Source: Actinomycetota bacterium
GTDB lineage: Bacteria > Actinomycetota > Actinomycetes > Streptosporangiales > Streptosporangiaceae
Reading direction: 5' to 3'
Assembly (NCBI GenBank): GCA_027313705.1
Contig: DAHVDE010000040.1
Coordinates: forward strand, 1 to 64,000
DNA length: 64,000 nucleotides
Positions within the stretch are counted from its first letter, which is position 1. Every line of letters begins with the position of its first letter. Both the position numbers and the translations under genes were made by a program. Below, one piece after another: positions 16,527 to 24,558 of the stretch. The notes beneath the pieces are model-generated. The model did not search any database, was not told the DNA's origin, and was given only the letters and a program-made list of their open reading frames with translations.

Positions 16527-17482
16527 TTCGCCGCCCTCCGCTGCAGCATCGTGTAGACGATCATGACAACGGCGATGACCGCCACCATGCCGAGGCCGAG
16601 TGCCTTGCCGACGTTCTGCTGGCCGGCGATCACATTGCCGTTGAGGAAGGACCCGATCTGGATCGAGGTAAGCGGCAGCGCGCCGGCGGTCATGGCGTCA
16701 GCGGTCGCATAGGCGGAGAACGAACTGCCGAAAAGCAGCAGCACGCAGCCGAGGAAAGGCGGGAACAGCACGGGACAGCCGATGTAGCGCCAGTAGTGCC
16801 AGCTGCTCGCCCCGAGGTTGCTTGCCGCTTCTCGCCACGCGGGCCGCAGTCCTTCGAGCGCGGGCAGGATGACAAGCACCATGAGCGGTATCTGGAAGTA
16901 CATGTAGGCAAGCAGCACCCCGGTCAGCGTGAACAGCGAGAACGTGCCGGCATAGATGTTGATGCCCAGGTCGTTCAGCCAGCCGGTGACTATGCCCGTC
17001 GTACCGAGCGAGGCGATGAACAAGAAGGCGAGCGGCACCCCGCCGAAGTTGGCGAAGACACCGGCCGCGGTGATCGCGACCCGCCGCAGCACCGCGCCAG
17101 GACCGTTCTTGGCAGTATGGATCGCGTAGGCGATCAGGAAGCCGATGAAGCCGGGAATGACCGCGGCAAGCACGGAAAGCTTGATGCTCGTCTCGAAGCC
17201 GTTCAGGTAGATGCCGTGGACCGCGATGTCGATATTGCTGAGCGTGAAGCTCCCGTTATCGGCGTTCTCGAAGGCGCCGATGCCGATGGCCAGGCTCGGC
17301 ACCAGCAGGCCGAGGATCACGTATACCGAGAACGGCGCGATGCCGAGCAGCCTCGCTCCCGTGCTCAGCGCCGACTTCACCAGCGCCGGCTTGCCGGGGC
17401 CAGAGCCCGGCAGGCCGCGGGGCGCGGCCCCTGGATCAGAAGGGATACCAGGGGCCGACGCCATATCTGAATTCACCGGCAT
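16514..17482 (-). CDS. ABC importer permease (first permease)
   Basis: 322 residues with about six membrane helices, beginning near residues 47-67 (FSVYVILGLLVPSLAIGIGAF). The EAA-like loop is REAASNLGASSWHYWRYIGCPVLFPPFLG. PotB/PhnU-type permease. The ATG at 17482 is chosen because it begins four bases after the stop of the binding-protein gene; the earlier in-frame start at 17521 would overlap that gene by 35 bases. A Pro/Gly-rich N-terminal stretch precedes the first helix. Forms the membrane channel with the next gene product. Confidence 0.87.
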   Translation of the reverse strand: MPVNSDMASAPGIPSDPGAAPRGLPGSGPGKPALVKSALSTGARLLGIAPFSVYVILGLLVPSLAIGIGAFENADNGSFTLSNIDIAVHGIYLNGFETSIKLSVLAAVIPGFIGFLIAYAIHTAKNGPGAVLRRVAITAAGVFANFGGVPLAFLFIASLGTTGIVTGWLNDLGINIYAGTFSLFTLTGVLLAYMYFQIPLMVLVILPALEGLRPAWREAASNLGASSWHYWRYIGCPVLFPPFLGCVLLLFGSSFSAYATADAMTAGALPLTSIQIGSFLNGNVIAGQQNVGKALGLGMVAVIAVVMIVYTMLQRRAAKWLR

Positions 17483-17486
17483 GGAC

Positions 17487-18635
17487 CTAGCCGAGCACTT
17501 CCTTGGCCCAGTCCTGGGCAACCAGGTCCTCTGCCTTGGTGTTCTGCGCCTGGCTCGGGAAGGTCAGGGTGCCAGAAGGAGCCGGAGGCAGTGCATCGTA
17601 GGCAGCCTTGTTGACTGTCCCGTTGGCTACCATCGTGGGCAACTCGATCGGCCTGGCGTATCCCGCGAGCCAGAGGTTCTGGCCGGTGGTGCTGTAGAGG
17701 TACTCCTCCCACAGCCGCGCGGCGGCCGGGTTCGGCGCGTCCTTGTTGATCGCCTGGTCATAGTAGGCGGCGAAGGTGGCATCTGACGGGATAACGATCT
17801 TGAAGCCGGGGATGACCGCCTTCACCTCGGACGCCAGCAGGTAGTCCCACCAGATCAAGATTGGCGTTGAACCGTTCTGAACGGTGGTCGGGCCGCCGAC
17901 GACCGGCTCGAAGTTGCCTTCCTTGTGCAGCTTGGCGAAGTAGTCGATGCCTGGCTTGATGTTGTCGAATGAGCCGCCGTTGGCCAGCGCCGCCGCGTAG
18001 ACGGCGGCGAAAGCGGCGCCCGCCTCCGTCGGGTTGTCGTTGATGGCTACCTGGTTCTTGTAGATCGGCTTGAGCAGGTCCTTGAACGAGGTCGGGGGGA
18101 CTTTCACCTTGGCCGGGTTGTAGCCGATGGCCACGTAGCCGCCGTAGTCCGCGTACCAGGTCGAGTCGGACGCCTTCGCGCTCGCGGGAATGTTGGCCCA
18201 GGTCGCCACCTTGTACGGGGCGAGCAGGCCCTCCTGGTCCGCCTTGATCGCGAACGCGGTGCCCATGTCGAGCACGTCGGGGGCACGGCTCTGGCCCTTC
18301 AGCGAGACCATCGCGTTGATTTCTTGCTGGCTGGAGCCCTCAGGGTTGGCATCGGTAATGTGGATGCCGTACTTTGCGGTGAAATCCTTCATGATGGTGC
18401 CGTAATTGGCCCAGTTTGCTGGCAGCGTGATGACGTTGAGCTGCCCTTCCTTCTTCGCCGCGGCAATCAGCGCCTTCATGCCACCGCAACTGGCGACAGT
18501 CACGCAGTCGGCCCAGTTGACGCCTTTAGAGCCGCCGCTGCCGCTCGAGCTATTCGAGCTGCTGCCGCACCCTGCCGCAAGCAGCATGCCGCTCAGCGCC
18601 AGCGCCGCGACGGCGAGAGTCCTCTTACTCCGCAC
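17487..18635 (-). CDS. ABC importer substrate-binding lipoprotein
   Basis: 382 residues. The signal peptide ends in a clean lipobox (SGMLLAAGC-G), followed by a Ser/Gly linker, so the mature protein is lipid-anchored outside the membrane. The body is a type 2 periplasmic-binding fold of the spermidine/iron/phosphonate group (GQLNVITLPANWANYG, APDVLDMGTAFAIKADQEGLLAPY, AINDNPTEAGAAFAAVYAAAL, WEEYLYSTTGQNLWLAGYARPIELP). GTG start with a GGAGGGG site. First gene of the importer operon. Direct repeats lie in its upstream region. Ligand inferred as an organophosphonate from neighbours; polyamine or metal cannot be excluded. Confidence 0.87.
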   Translation of the reverse strand: MRSKRTLAVAALALSGMLLAAGCGSSSNSSSGSGGSKGVNWADCVTVASCGGMKALIAAAKKEGQLNVITLPANWANYGTIMKDFTAKYGIHITDANPEGSSQQEINAMVSLKGQSRAPDVLDMGTAFAIKADQEGLLAPYKVATWANIPASAKASDSTWYADYGGYVAIGYNPAKVKVPPTSFKDLLKPIYKNQVAINDNPTEAGAAFAAVYAAALANGGSFDNIKPGIDYFAKLHKEGNFEPVVGGPTTVQNGSTPILIWWDYLLASEVKAVIPGFKIVIPSDATFAAYYDQAINKDAPNPAAARLWEEYLYSTTGQNLWLAGYARPIELPTMVANGTVNKAAYDALPPAPSGTLTFPSQAQNTKAEDLVAQDWAKEVLG

Positions 18636-18660
18636 TATTCCCCTCCGGCTGGGTTGAACC

Positions 18661-18708
18661 CTTGGTCGGAACTTGGTCAGAACGGAGCCATCGTTGCGGT
18701 ACTTGGTG
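18661..18708 (-). promoter_or_regulatory. phased CTTGGTC direct repeats before the importer operon
   Basis: CTTGGTC occurs at 18661-18667 and 18672-18678, and CTTGGTG at 18702-18708 (plus-strand reading). The spacings of 11 and 30 bases are about one and three helical turns. They lie in the 111-base gap between ppgK and the binding-protein gene, where the importer promoter should be. Confidence 0.4.
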
Positions 18709-18746
18709 AATATCTCCTGGTCGCGGGGTTATGTCGCTGCTGCCGG

Positions 18747-19496
18747 CTAATGAAGGCTGCTGGAACGCGAAGCAAACATCGCGGCACCCACGATTCCGGC
18801 ATCGTTGTGCAGGGTCGCGGGCACGACGGCGGCGCGCAGCGACAACTTGGGCAGGAACTTGCCTGCCTTCCTGCTGATGCCGCCGCCGATGATGATCAAA
18901 TCGGGCCAGAGCAGTGCTTCCATCGTGTCCAGGTAGGTATCGAGCCTGCCTGCCCATTTGGACCAGCTGAGATCCTCGATCTCGCGGGAGTGCTCAGATG
19001 CCCGCTTCTCTGCGTCCTCGCCGTGGATCTGGATGTGCCCGAATTCGGTGTTCGGTACCAGGATGCCGTGATAGAACAGCGCACTGCCGATGCCGGTGCC
19101 CAGCGTGAGCATCAGCACGGTGCCCTGGTGGCCCTGGCCGGCCCCGAACGTGACTTCGGCGAGACCAGCGGCGTCGGCGTCGTTGACGACGCGAACGGGA
19201 ACGCCGGCCACGTCGCGGAAGAACTCGGCCGCGTCTGACCCGACCCAGCTCGGGTCCAGGTTGGGTGCGGTCCTGATCACGCCGTCGGTGACGACGCCGG
19301 GGAAGGTAATGCCGATCTGGCCGGTCCAGCCGAAATGCGAGACGAGTTGCTTGACGACCGACCCGACCGCGTCGGGTACCGGGGGATGAGGCGTGTCGAT
19401 CTTGATCCGCTCGGCGGTCAGCTTCCCTTCTGCGACGTCAACAGTGGCCGCCTTTATTCCGGTGCCGCCGATATCGATGCCAAGTACGTCTGCCAT
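18747..19496 (-). CDS. ppgK: polyphosphate glucokinase
   Basis: 249 residues of the ROK-type sugar kinase fold. N-terminal phosphate loop DIGGTGIKAATVD, the second motif TLGTGIGSALFYHGILVPNTEFGHIQIHGEDAEKRAS, typical of actinobacterial PpgK that uses polyphosphate or ATP to phosphorylate glucose, and IIGGGISRKAGKFLP near the C-terminus. ATG at 19496 is preferred; a TTG at 19505 closer to the AGGAG site is possible and would add three residues. It is transcribed in the same direction as the importer but is probably a separate unit. Confidence 0.93.
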   Translation of the reverse strand: MADVLGIDIGGTGIKAATVDVAEGKLTAERIKIDTPHPPVPDAVGSVVKQLVSHFGWTGQIGITFPGVVTDGVIRTAPNLDPSWVGSDAAEFFRDVAGVPVRVVNDADAAGLAEVTFGAGQGHQGTVLMLTLGTGIGSALFYHGILVPNTEFGHIQIHGEDAEKRASEHSREIEDLSWSKWAGRLDTYLDTMEALLWPDLIIIGGGISRKAGKFLPKLSLRAAVVPATLHNDAGIVGAAMFASRSSSLH

Positions 19497-19521
19497 AGCC
19501 GCCAAGAGCTCCTGTCTTGCC

Positions 19522-20178
19522 TCAGATTCCCCAACGTGCGGACTTTAGCGCCGCTACATCCGCCTCCGCGCCATCTAGCCTGACCGCGGCCGCGCTTGTC
19601 CGGCCGAACGTCCACATGAGCAACTCGGCAGGTGCGCCGATCACCGTGACCATCGGCGTCCTCGGCCGCACCGTCATCCGCACAGCGCGATGCTCATCGG
19701 CTTGCGGCCTGATGTCGTCCCTGGCGAACTCGATGCCGACGGGCACTTTCCGCAGCATCAGCCTGGCCTGGGAGAGCAGGCCCCAGATCGCATCGGTCAT
19801 GCCTTCGCCTAGGTCACGCGGGTGCCAGTCGGGCTGGCCGCGCCTGACGTCCTCGTGGTGCACGAAGTATTCGGCGAAGTTGGCTTTGCCGTCGACACCA
19901 GGAATACCGAACAGGGAAAGCCGCGGCGGTCCGGTCCTGATCGTTTCCACCAGCATTGGATACGGCACGCGGGCGGACAGTTTTTGCTGCGCCCGAGCCG
20001 TATACCTGGCCATTGGACCGCCGAGAATCCCGACTGCCGCATCCGGCCTGTGCTCGCGAAGCACGAGGTGCGAGGCTAGATCACTGGTTCGCCAGCCCTC
20101 GCAGAGCGTCGGCGCGTCAGGACCTGTCTTATCGAGCAGTGCACACAAAGCAAGGCGCTCATCTCGGGCATAAGTCAC
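19522..20178 (-). CDS. TIGR03085-type protein of the DinB/maleylpyruvate isomerase-like fold
   Basis: 218 residues. The start MTYARDERLALCALLD, LCEGWRTSDLASHLVLREHRPDAA, FAEYFVHHEDVRRGQPDW and the RPRTPMVTVIGAPAELLMWTFGR end match the actinobacterial TIGR03085 family, related to mycothiol-dependent isomerases and DinB proteins. His residues in the helix bundle may bind a metal. Exact function unknown. GTG at 20178 is preferred to the TTG at 20199: a TACTAT box ends six bases before this GTG, which suggests a leaderless transcript. Confidence 0.75.
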   Translation of the reverse strand: MTYARDERLALCALLDKTGPDAPTLCEGWRTSDLASHLVLREHRPDAAVGILGGPMARYTARAQQKLSARVPYPMLVETIRTGPPRLSLFGIPGVDGKANFAEYFVHHEDVRRGQPDWHPRDLGEGMTDAIWGLLSQARLMLRKVPVGIEFARDDIRPQADEHRAVRMTVRPRTPMVTVIGAPAELLMWTFGRTSAAAVRLDGAEADVAALKSARWGI

Positions 20179-20308
20179 TACCCGATAGTAGGGCAACAAC
20201 GTCGCGGAAGCCTGGCCAGTCCGGAGAGTCCCCTGGCGTGCACCGCCTTTGTGACTAAATCTGGCGGTCGGGGCGAGTAGCGTTCACGGTGAGGCACGGG
20301 GAGGACTA

Positions 20309-21109
20309 TTGACTGGCAGCGGGAAGGCACAGGGGGCGACTCCGATGCCGCGACAGCAAACAGGGTCGCGGCCGAGGGGCGGCAGGCGGGAGCTTGCCAT
20401 GCTGCTGCTTGCCTGGGCGGCTGGCGCCTGCGTCGTGCTGCTCGCGGCCAGGCAGGAGTTCGCCAGGGTCGAGGTGATGCCACTGCACCCGCTCCCCGTC
20501 ACCATTACCAAGGTCAGCGGTCAGGACCTGCTGCCTGCCTTGTCGGCGCTGGCGCTAGCGGCACTGGCGGCCATGGCGGCGGTGCTCGCCACCAGAGGGC
20601 TGATGCGCCGTGTCACCGGCCTGATCGCGGTACTGCTCGGAGCCGGGATGGCCGTCACAGCGCTCGGGCGGATGAGCAAGGCATCGGTGCTTGCGGCGGT
20701 GACGCACGCCAGCGTGTCTTCTGGCGGAGCCGGGGCTTCCAACGTGCCGGGATCGACGACCACTGGTACCGATCCTGGCCTGTCGGCCGGTGCGCTGGCC
20801 GGCTTCCCAAGCCACGTGCTTTTCACCGGGTCAGGGTGGCGGGCGCTCGCCGTGGCAGGTGCCGTGATCGTGATGTGCGCCGGCGCCGCGGTAGTCGTGC
20901 GCGCCGCCAGCCTCCCTGCCATGTCAAGCAGATACGAGCGGGCCGCCCAGCGGCCGGTCAAGCTGACGGTTGCCGACGCCGTGCAGACCGCCAGGTCAAA
21001 CGTCAGTTCAGGCGGTCAGCGTGCATTGCCGCAGTCAGGAAATGCGGCCCGTCTGTGGGAGTCGCTTTCTGCCGGAGCGGATCCCACTGCCGGGTCTTTT
21101 GATGATTGA
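20309..21109 (+). CDS. Trp-operon-associated membrane protein (TIGR02234 type)
   Basis: 266 residues with about four membrane helices: residues 27-47 (LAMLLLAWAAGACVVLLAA), two around 70-115 and one near 190. The conserved parts RQEFARVEV and SGQDLLPALSALALAALA match the Trp region membrane protein found upstream of trpC in actinobacteria. Function unknown. TTG start with a GGGGAGGA site. It lies about 120 bases before trpC and is probably in the same transcript. It is divergent from the TIGR03085 gene. Confidence 0.85.
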   Translation: MTGSGKAQGATPMPRQQTGSRPRGGRRELAMLLLAWAAGACVVLLAARQEFARVEVMPLHPLPVTITKVSGQDLLPALSALALAALAAMAAVLATRGLMRRVTGLIAVLLGAGMAVTALGRMSKASVLAAVTHASVSSGGAGASNVPGSTTTGTDPGLSAGALAGFPSHVLFTGSGWRALAVAGAVIVMCAGAAVVVRAASLPAMSSRYERAAQRPVKLTVADAVQTARSNVSSGGQRALPQSGNAARLWESLSAGADPTAGSFDD

Positions 21110-21232
21110 CGCGGCGTAAGGTGATCTGGCTTGATTCGGCGACCGCCGGCGCAGGGGCGGCGGCTGGACATGAAACCAGCCTGGGTACGATCGTGGGCGC
21201 AAGCATCCCACCCCGAGGGGGCAGCAGGCCAC

Positions 21233-22051
21233 GTGAGCGTTCTCGACGACATCCTCGTGGATGTGCGCGCCGACCTGGCGGCGCGGCAGCAGGACGCCCC
21301 ACTTGAGACGCTGAAGGAAGCGGCCAGCCGGGCGCCTTCGCCCCGCGACGTGATGGCCGCGCTGCGCACCGAGGGCGTCGCCGTTATCGCGGAGGTGAAG
21401 CGGGCCAGCCCGTCCAAGGGCGCGCTCGCGGCAATCGCCGATCCTGCCGCGCTGGCCACCGACTACGAAGCCGGGGGCGCCCGTGTCATCAGCGTGCTGA
21501 CCGAGTCCAGGCGGTTCGGCGGCAGCCTGGAGGACCTGGCTGCGGTCAGGGACGCGGTGAACGTGCCGGTACTGCGCAAGGACTTCATCGTCAGCTCATA
21601 CCAGCTATGGGAGGCACGGGCATACGGCGCGGACCTGGTGCTGCTCATCGTGGCCGCGCTCGCGCAGAACGCGCTGGTCTCGCTGGTCGAACGTGCTCGG
21701 TCGATTGGCCTGGTGCCGCTCGTCGAGGTTCATGCCCAGGCCGAGCTTGACCGGGCGCTCGCCGCGGGTGCCGATGTGATCGGGGTAAATGCCCGCGATC
21801 TGGCCACCTTGGAGGTCGACAGGTCGGTCTTCGCCCGGCTGGCGCCGCGCATGCCCGATGATGTCATCAAGATCGCGGAGTCTGGCGTCCGAGGCCCGCA
21901 TGACTTGCTCGCTTATGCGGCGTGCGGTGCTGATGGCGTGCTGGTGGGGGAAAGCCTGGTAGTGGGGAAGGACCCCAGAGCCGCGGTCGCGGATCTCGTC
22001 GCGGCCGGCTCGCATCCGGCCCTTCGCACCGACCGAGGAGGCAGTTCTTGA
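21233..22051 (+). CDS. trpC: indole-3-glycerol phosphate synthase
   Basis: 272 residues, usual length. TIM-barrel motifs [12 protein letters not shown] (catalytic lysine), [48 protein letters not shown] and [12 protein letters not shown] are all present. It closes the indole ring to make indole-3-glycerol phosphate. The GTG at 21233 gives the standard N-terminus ([19 protein letters not shown]); the frame is open further upstream. It overlaps trpB by four bases (TTGA). Confidence 0.97.
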   Translation: MSVLDDILVDVRADLAARQQDAPLETLKEAASRAPSPRDVMAALRTEGVAVIAEVKRASPSKGALAAIADPAALATDYEAGGARVISVLTESRRFGGSLEDLAAVRDAVNVPVLRKDFIVSSYQLWEARAYGADLVLLIVAALAQNALVSLVERARSIGLVPLVEVHAQAELDRALAAGADVIGVNARDLATLEVDRSVFARLAPRMPDDVIKIAESGVRGPHDLLAYAACGADGVLVGESLVVGKDPRAAVADLVAAGSHPALRTDRGGSS

Positions 22052-23277
22052 CCACGACGCCGGCCCAGGAGGCACGGGGCCTCGAGGGACTCGGGCACTT
22101 CGGCCGTTTCGGCGGGCGCCTCGCCCCTGAGGCGCTGATGTCGGCGCTCGACGAGCTGACGACGGCCTATGAAGCAGCCAAGACCGACCGGCAGTTCCAG
22201 GCCGAGCTAGCCGCGCTGCTGCATGAGTACGCTTCGCGGCCGACCAGGCTGACTGAACTGCCCAGATTCGCCGAGCACGCTGGCGGCGGCCGCGTGTTCG
22301 CCAAGCGCGAGGACCTGGCCCACACCGGCTCGCACAAGATCAACAACGTGCTTGGCCAGGCGCTGCTGACCAAGAAGATGGGCAAGAGCAGGATCATCGC
22401 GGAGACCGGTGCCGGCCAGCACGGCGTGGCCACCGCCACCGCTGCGGCACTGCTCGGCCTGGACTGCGTCGTCTACATGGGCGCAGAGGACACCCGCAGG
22501 CAGGCACTTAACGTGGCCAGGATGCGCCTGCTCGGGGCGGAGGTAGTGCCGGTCACGATCGGCAGCCAGACACTCAAGGACGCCATCAACGAGACGTTCC
22601 GCGACTGGGTGGCGACCGTGGAGTACACGCATTACTGCATCGGCTCGGTGATGGGACCGCACCCGTTCCCGACCATGGTCAGGGACTTCCAGCGCATCAT
22701 CGGAGTCGAGGCCAGGGAGCAGATACTTGCCAAGGCAGGGCGCTTGCCCGACGCCGTGATCGCCTGCGTTGGCGGCGGATCGAACGCCATGGGTGCCTTC
22801 CACGCCTTCATCGGTGATGAGGACGTACGCCTGATCGGCTGCGAGGCCGGCGGTGACGGCCTGGGCACCGGCAGGCATGCGGCCACGATCTCTGGCGGCT
22901 CACCAGGATTCATTCACGGCATGTACACCTACCTGATGCAGGACGGCGAAGGCCAGACCCTGCCGACGCACTCGATCTCGGCCGGGCTTGACTACCCGGG
23001 GGTCGGGCCGGAACATTCCTGGCTGCATGAGACCGGGCGGGCGAGTTACCGGCCGATCACCGACTCGCAGGCCATGGAGGCATTTTCGTTGCTCTGCCGC
23101 ACCGAGGGGATCATCCCCGCGATCGAGTCGGCCCACGCGCTGGCCGGTGCACTCGAGGTGGGCCAGAACCTGGGCAAGGACGCGGTCATCGTCATCAGCT
23201 TGTCCGGCCGGGGCGACAAGGACGTGGATATCGCTGGCCGGTGGTTCGGCCATCTAGGCGAGGAGGCTGCCAAGTGA
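22048..23277 (+). CDS. trpB: tryptophan synthase beta subunit (housekeeping copy)
   Basis: 409 residues. PLP lysine in [77 protein letters not shown] and SGRGDKDV are intact. Joins indole and serine to make tryptophan. TTG start overlaps the trpC stop and is preceded by GAGGAGG. In the standard trpC-trpB-trpA order, so this is the biosynthetic copy; a second trpB lies at 11606-12784. Confidence 0.97.
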   Translation: MTTTPAQEARGLEGLGHFGRFGGRLAPEALMSALDELTTAYEAAKTDRQFQAELAALLHEYASRPTRLTELPRFAEHAGGGRVFAKREDLAHTGSHKINNVLGQALLTKKMGKSRIIAETGAGQHGVATATAAALLGLDCVVYMGAEDTRRQALNVARMRLLGAEVVPVTIGSQTLKDAINETFRDWVATVEYTHYCIGSVMGPHPFPTMVRDFQRIIGVEAREQILAKAGRLPDAVIACVGGGSNAMGAFHAFIGDEDVRLIGCEAGGDGLGTGRHAATISGGSPGFIHGMYTYLMQDGEGQTLPTHSISAGLDYPGVGPEHSWLHETGRASYRPITDSQAMEAFSLLCRTEGIIPAIESAHALAGALEVGQNLGKDAVIVISLSGRGDKDVDIAGRWFGHLGEEAAK

Positions 23278-24089
23278 CGCCGATGGCCGCCCAGGCGAGC
23301 AAGGTGGCTACGGCGTTCGAGACCGCTGCCGCGGCGAACCGTGCCGCCCTGATCGGCTACCTGCCAGCCGGATTCCCCTCGGTCGACGGCGCGATCGACG
23401 CGGCCGTGGCCATGGTGCGCAACGGCGCGGACATCGTGGAGATCGGCCTGCCTTATACCGATCCGCTCATGGACGGCCCGGTGATCCAGGAAGCCGTGCA
23501 CCACGCTCTGCTTGGCGGCGTCCACGTCGGCGATGTTCTGCGCACCGTCGAAGCGGTAGCAGGCTCAGGCGCGGCGGTGCTTGTCATGACCTACTGGAAC
23601 CCGGTCGACCACTACGGAGTCGAGGCGTTCGCGCGCGACCTGGCCAGCGCGGGCGGCAGCGGCCTGATCACGCCGGACTTGCCGCCGGAAGAGGCAGGCA
23701 GCTGGCTCGACGTGGCCAGGGAACACCGGCTTGACCCAGTCTTCCTGGTCGCTCCCAGCTCCCCTGACGAGCGGATCGCCCTGATCTCCTCGGTGTGTCG
23801 CGGCTTTGTCTACGCCGCCTCGGTCATGGGCGTGACCGGCGCGAGGACAAGCGTCGGCGCGGCAGCGTCAGGACTGGTCGCCAGGGTCAGGCAGCACACC
23901 ACGCTCCCCGTCGCGGTCGGTCTCGGCGTCAGCACGGGTTCCCAGGCCAGCGAGGTGGCCAGCTTCGCCGACGGCGTGATTGTCGGCTCAGCGTTCGTCA
24001 AGCGACTGCTCGGCGCCGATGATCCCGCCTCCGGGGCGGAAAGCGTCGGCCGGCTTGCCGCCGAGCTAGCCGCAGGCGTACGCCGCTAG
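23274..24089 (+). CDS. trpA: tryptophan synthase alpha subunit (housekeeping copy)
   Basis: 271 residues. Catalytic Glu in [10 protein letters not shown] and Asp in [47 protein letters not shown] and [10 protein letters not shown] are present. GTG at 23274 overlaps the trpB stop by four bases and follows a GAGGAGG site. Cleaves indole-3-glycerol phosphate and channels indole to TrpB. After the gene, a 14-base unit (CCCGCTGGCCTTAC) is repeated twice at 24091-24118. Confidence 0.97.
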   Translation: MTPMAAQASKVATAFETAAAANRAALIGYLPAGFPSVDGAIDAAVAMVRNGADIVEIGLPYTDPLMDGPVIQEAVHHALLGGVHVGDVLRTVEAVAGSGAAVLVMTYWNPVDHYGVEAFARDLASAGGSGLITPDLPPEEAGSWLDVAREHRLDPVFLVAPSSPDERIALISSVCRGFVYAASVMGVTGARTSVGAAASGLVARVRQHTTLPVAVGLGVSTGSQASEVASFADGVIVGSAFVKRLLGADDPASGAESVGRLAAELAAGVRR

Positions 24090-24246
24090 CCCCGCTGGCC
24101 TTACCCCGCTGGCCTTACCCCCGCTGCGTCACGACGTGGGGTGCCTGGGGCGACGGGGTACGGGGCGGGAGGCGTGCGGACTGGCTGAGTTGTCAAGACG
24201 GGCATCTGGGGTCTGACGCGAGGCTTGTGGTCATCCAGGCGGGCCG

Positions 24247-24284
24247 GTGACGTGAGTGAAACGCAGAATTTACCTGACGGTAAC
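24247..24284 (+). promoter_or_regulatory. GlnR-box-like site upstream of gltB
   Basis: GTGAC (24247-24251), six bases, GAAAC (24258-24262), six bases, TTTAC (24269-24273), six bases, GTAAC (24280-24284). This is the spacing of the actinobacterial GlnR box (GTnAC-n6-GAAAC-n6-GTnAC-n6-GAAAC), with one mismatch in each half of the second unit. It lies 16 bases before a TATGAT -10 box, the right place for an activator. GlnR control of glutamate synthase would fit nitrogen metabolism. Confidence 0.6.
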
Positions 24285-24300
24285 GGACTGTCACGGTTGG

Positions 24301-24306
24301 TATGAT
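24301..24306 (+). promoter_or_regulatory. -10 box candidate of the gltBD promoter
   Basis: TATGAT with no good -35 hexamer at the usual distance, as expected for an activator-dependent promoter with the GlnR-like box just upstream. Transcription from here would give an untranslated leader of about 245 bases before gltB. Confidence 0.45.
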
Positions 24307-24422
24307 GGGATGGTTGGGCTGATCTGAACACCGTGCTCCGGCGCAGGTCAGGCCAACTGCTTGGCGGCCCAGCGGGTTGTCCTAGCGGGTTTGCGTTACT
24401 TGAATTAGCGGTACGGCGTTAC

Positions 24423-24463
24423 CTGCCGGTGCCACGGCACCTGGCAGCGCCCACGAAGTGGGC
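24423..24463 (+). promoter_or_regulatory. two adjacent hairpins in the gltB leader
   Basis: Hairpin 1: CTGCCGGTGCC (24423-24433) pairs with GGCACC and GGCAG (24436-24441, 24443-24447) with one bulged T. Hairpin 2: GCCCAC (24449-24454), GAA loop, GTGGGC (24458-24463). They sit in the long leader between the promoter candidate and the gltB ribosome binding site. Possible leader control element; no known riboswitch recognised. Confidence 0.4.
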
Positions 24464-24558
24464 ATGGTTGGCAGGGCCAATGTTGTCCCTCCGTTTCCGC
24501 TGGAGTGCGTGCTTCGCGGTATTTGCCAGCACGGGCGGATGAGACGACAGGAGGGCGA

